A DNA stretch of 64,000 bases from Pseudopyrenochaeta lycopersici (taxonomy: Eukaryota > Ascomycota > Dothideomycetes > Pleosporales > Pseudopyrenochaetaceae). Location: assembly GCA_003313425.1 (NCBI GenBank), contig NHZP01000105.1:1-64000 (forward strand), written 5' to 3'. The position numbers and the translations under genes were made by a program. The first letter of the stretch is position 1. Each line of letters starts with the position of its first letter. This document shows positions 63,460-64,000 of this stretch, one piece after another. Under the pieces are notes generated by a model, which ran no database searches, was not told where the DNA came from, and saw nothing but the letters and a program-made list of their open reading frames with translations.

Positions 63460-63930
63460 ACTGAGATATAAACGACTGATAATAACCTCAATACCACAGT
63501 CGCCTGTACATGATCCTGCGTGTGACGAAGACGCGCTGTTTTCGTGCTGGTGTCGCGTTCACTAGATTACGCGCTAGGCTAGGTTGAGTGAATAATTTCC
63601 GCTAGCACTAGCGCGGGGACAAATCTCAAAGGGACAAATCTCAAAAACGACAAATCTCAAAAACGGACAAATCTCAGCAGCCTCTCACTAGCCCCCATAT
63701 AACTCGTAATTATTACGCCAAGCAGTGGTATGGCAGTCATTTGCCGTAAAAAGAAGCTCTCTGCAAACTATTCGCGGAAGCAACAACAATAGTGGTATTA
63801 TTTTAGATGCGAAGGTGCTTTCATCTGAAAAACTACCTGAGATATGCAATGTAGGCAAACGAAGAGCAGAGCGTGAGGTGTGTATGGAGTTCGAAGTACC
63901 CCTTGTATTTCTCGGCACGGCGGGTTTCTG

Positions 63931-64000
63931 TTGTAAACTTACTACTAGACCAAAAACACGAATCCGTGTCTGGTCATAGTATAAGGCGGTTTATATACCA
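63931..64000. repeat. Second copy of the 23-bp-TIR family, cut by the window end
   Basis: Seventy bases match 4067-4139 with a few differences (ACTAGACCAAAAACA ... GGCGGTTTATATACCA). In the first copy this stretch lies immediately before the right TIR, so the terminal repeat should begin at the first base after the window. An 84-codon frame at 63725-63979 overlaps it but shows no domain. Confidence 0.85.

Larger units (their letters stand above)
60503..63693. mobile_element. Mutator-like element (MULE), 3.2 kb
   Basis: The left end is GGCTAGTGAGATTTGTCC, followed by two more GAGATTTGTCC copies by about 60560. The right end has four GACAAATCTCA copies (63615-63677) and closes with TCTCACTAGCC at 63693. 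A MULE transposase lies between. No matching 9-11-bp duplication was found (AGTATTGTA / CCCATATAA). Confidence 0.82.

Overview
The window looks like chromosomal DNA of a filamentous ascomycete (Pezizomycotina). Genes carry short GT-AG introns (about 45-85 nt) with CTAAC/CTGAC-like branch sites. The recognisable host families are typical of such fungi: Zn2Cys6 and bZIP regulators, an NmrA-like oxidoreductase, a rhodopsin/PTH11-like membrane protein and a MARVEL-like tetraspanner. Several old transposons have coding TGG and CAG codons turned into TAG, the CpA-to-TpA pattern expected of repeat-induced point mutation (RIP). The exact species cannot be told from the sequence. No rRNA, tRNA, CRISPR array or bacterial operon was seen.

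Layout: 0.1-1.5 kb, decayed Hsp70-like gene (-). 1.9-4.2 kb, a hAT-type MITE, a degenerate ORF with its promoter, and a 674-bp element with 23-bp terminal inverted repeats (TIRs). 5.2-6.2 kb, pogo/Fot1-like transposase remnant. 6.6 kb, Utp7-like gene fragment. 7.0-7.9 kb, intact type II membrane protein. 8.9-9.4 kb, Harbinger-like foldback MITE flanked by TTA. 9.7-11.7 kb, frameshifted membrane-protein gene. 12.5-18.2 kb, a RecQ-like helicase and a Zn2Cys6 regulator, each cut off exactly at one end of an apparently intact hAT transposon (13531-16306). 21.5-28.7 kb, a regulator fragment, then a 5.9-kb inverted duplication of a RIP-mutated hAT element around a 128-bp SWIM-finger fragment, then a pogo fragment. 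28.8 kb, solo copia LTR. 29.3-32.6 kb, hAT with CCAGTCC-rich ends. 32.6-35.2 kb, F-box fragment, solo LTR of a second family, and a rhodopsin-domain gene split by a MITE. 35.2-38.0 kb, two more hAT derivatives. 38.5-42.2 kb, two intact host genes (bZIP with DUF3425-like C-terminus; NmrA-like). 42.4-49.2 kb, RIP-mutated hAT relic, a Ty1/copia retrotransposon with an intact pol frame, a 9-bp minisatellite and another LTR. 50.0-50.8 kb, intact seven-helix membrane protein. 52-56.8 kb, two Tc1/mariner-like transposase pseudogenes flanking an epoxide-hydrolase-like gene. 57.3-59.9 kb, decayed bZIP gene and intact MARVEL-like gene. 60.5-63.7 kb, MULE with a MITE inside its transposase. The window ends inside a second copy of the 23-bp-TIR family.

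This is a transposon-rich island in which a handful of intact host genes sit among nested, mostly dead elements. Several hAT elements lack target-site duplications and have unrelated gene fragments on their two sides, so the region seems to have been rearranged repeatedly through its repeats. Two elements look young and un-RIPped: the hAT at 13.5-16.3 kb and the copia element at 43-48.6 kb, whose gag and pol share one frame separated by a single TGA in the leaky context TGA CTA G.
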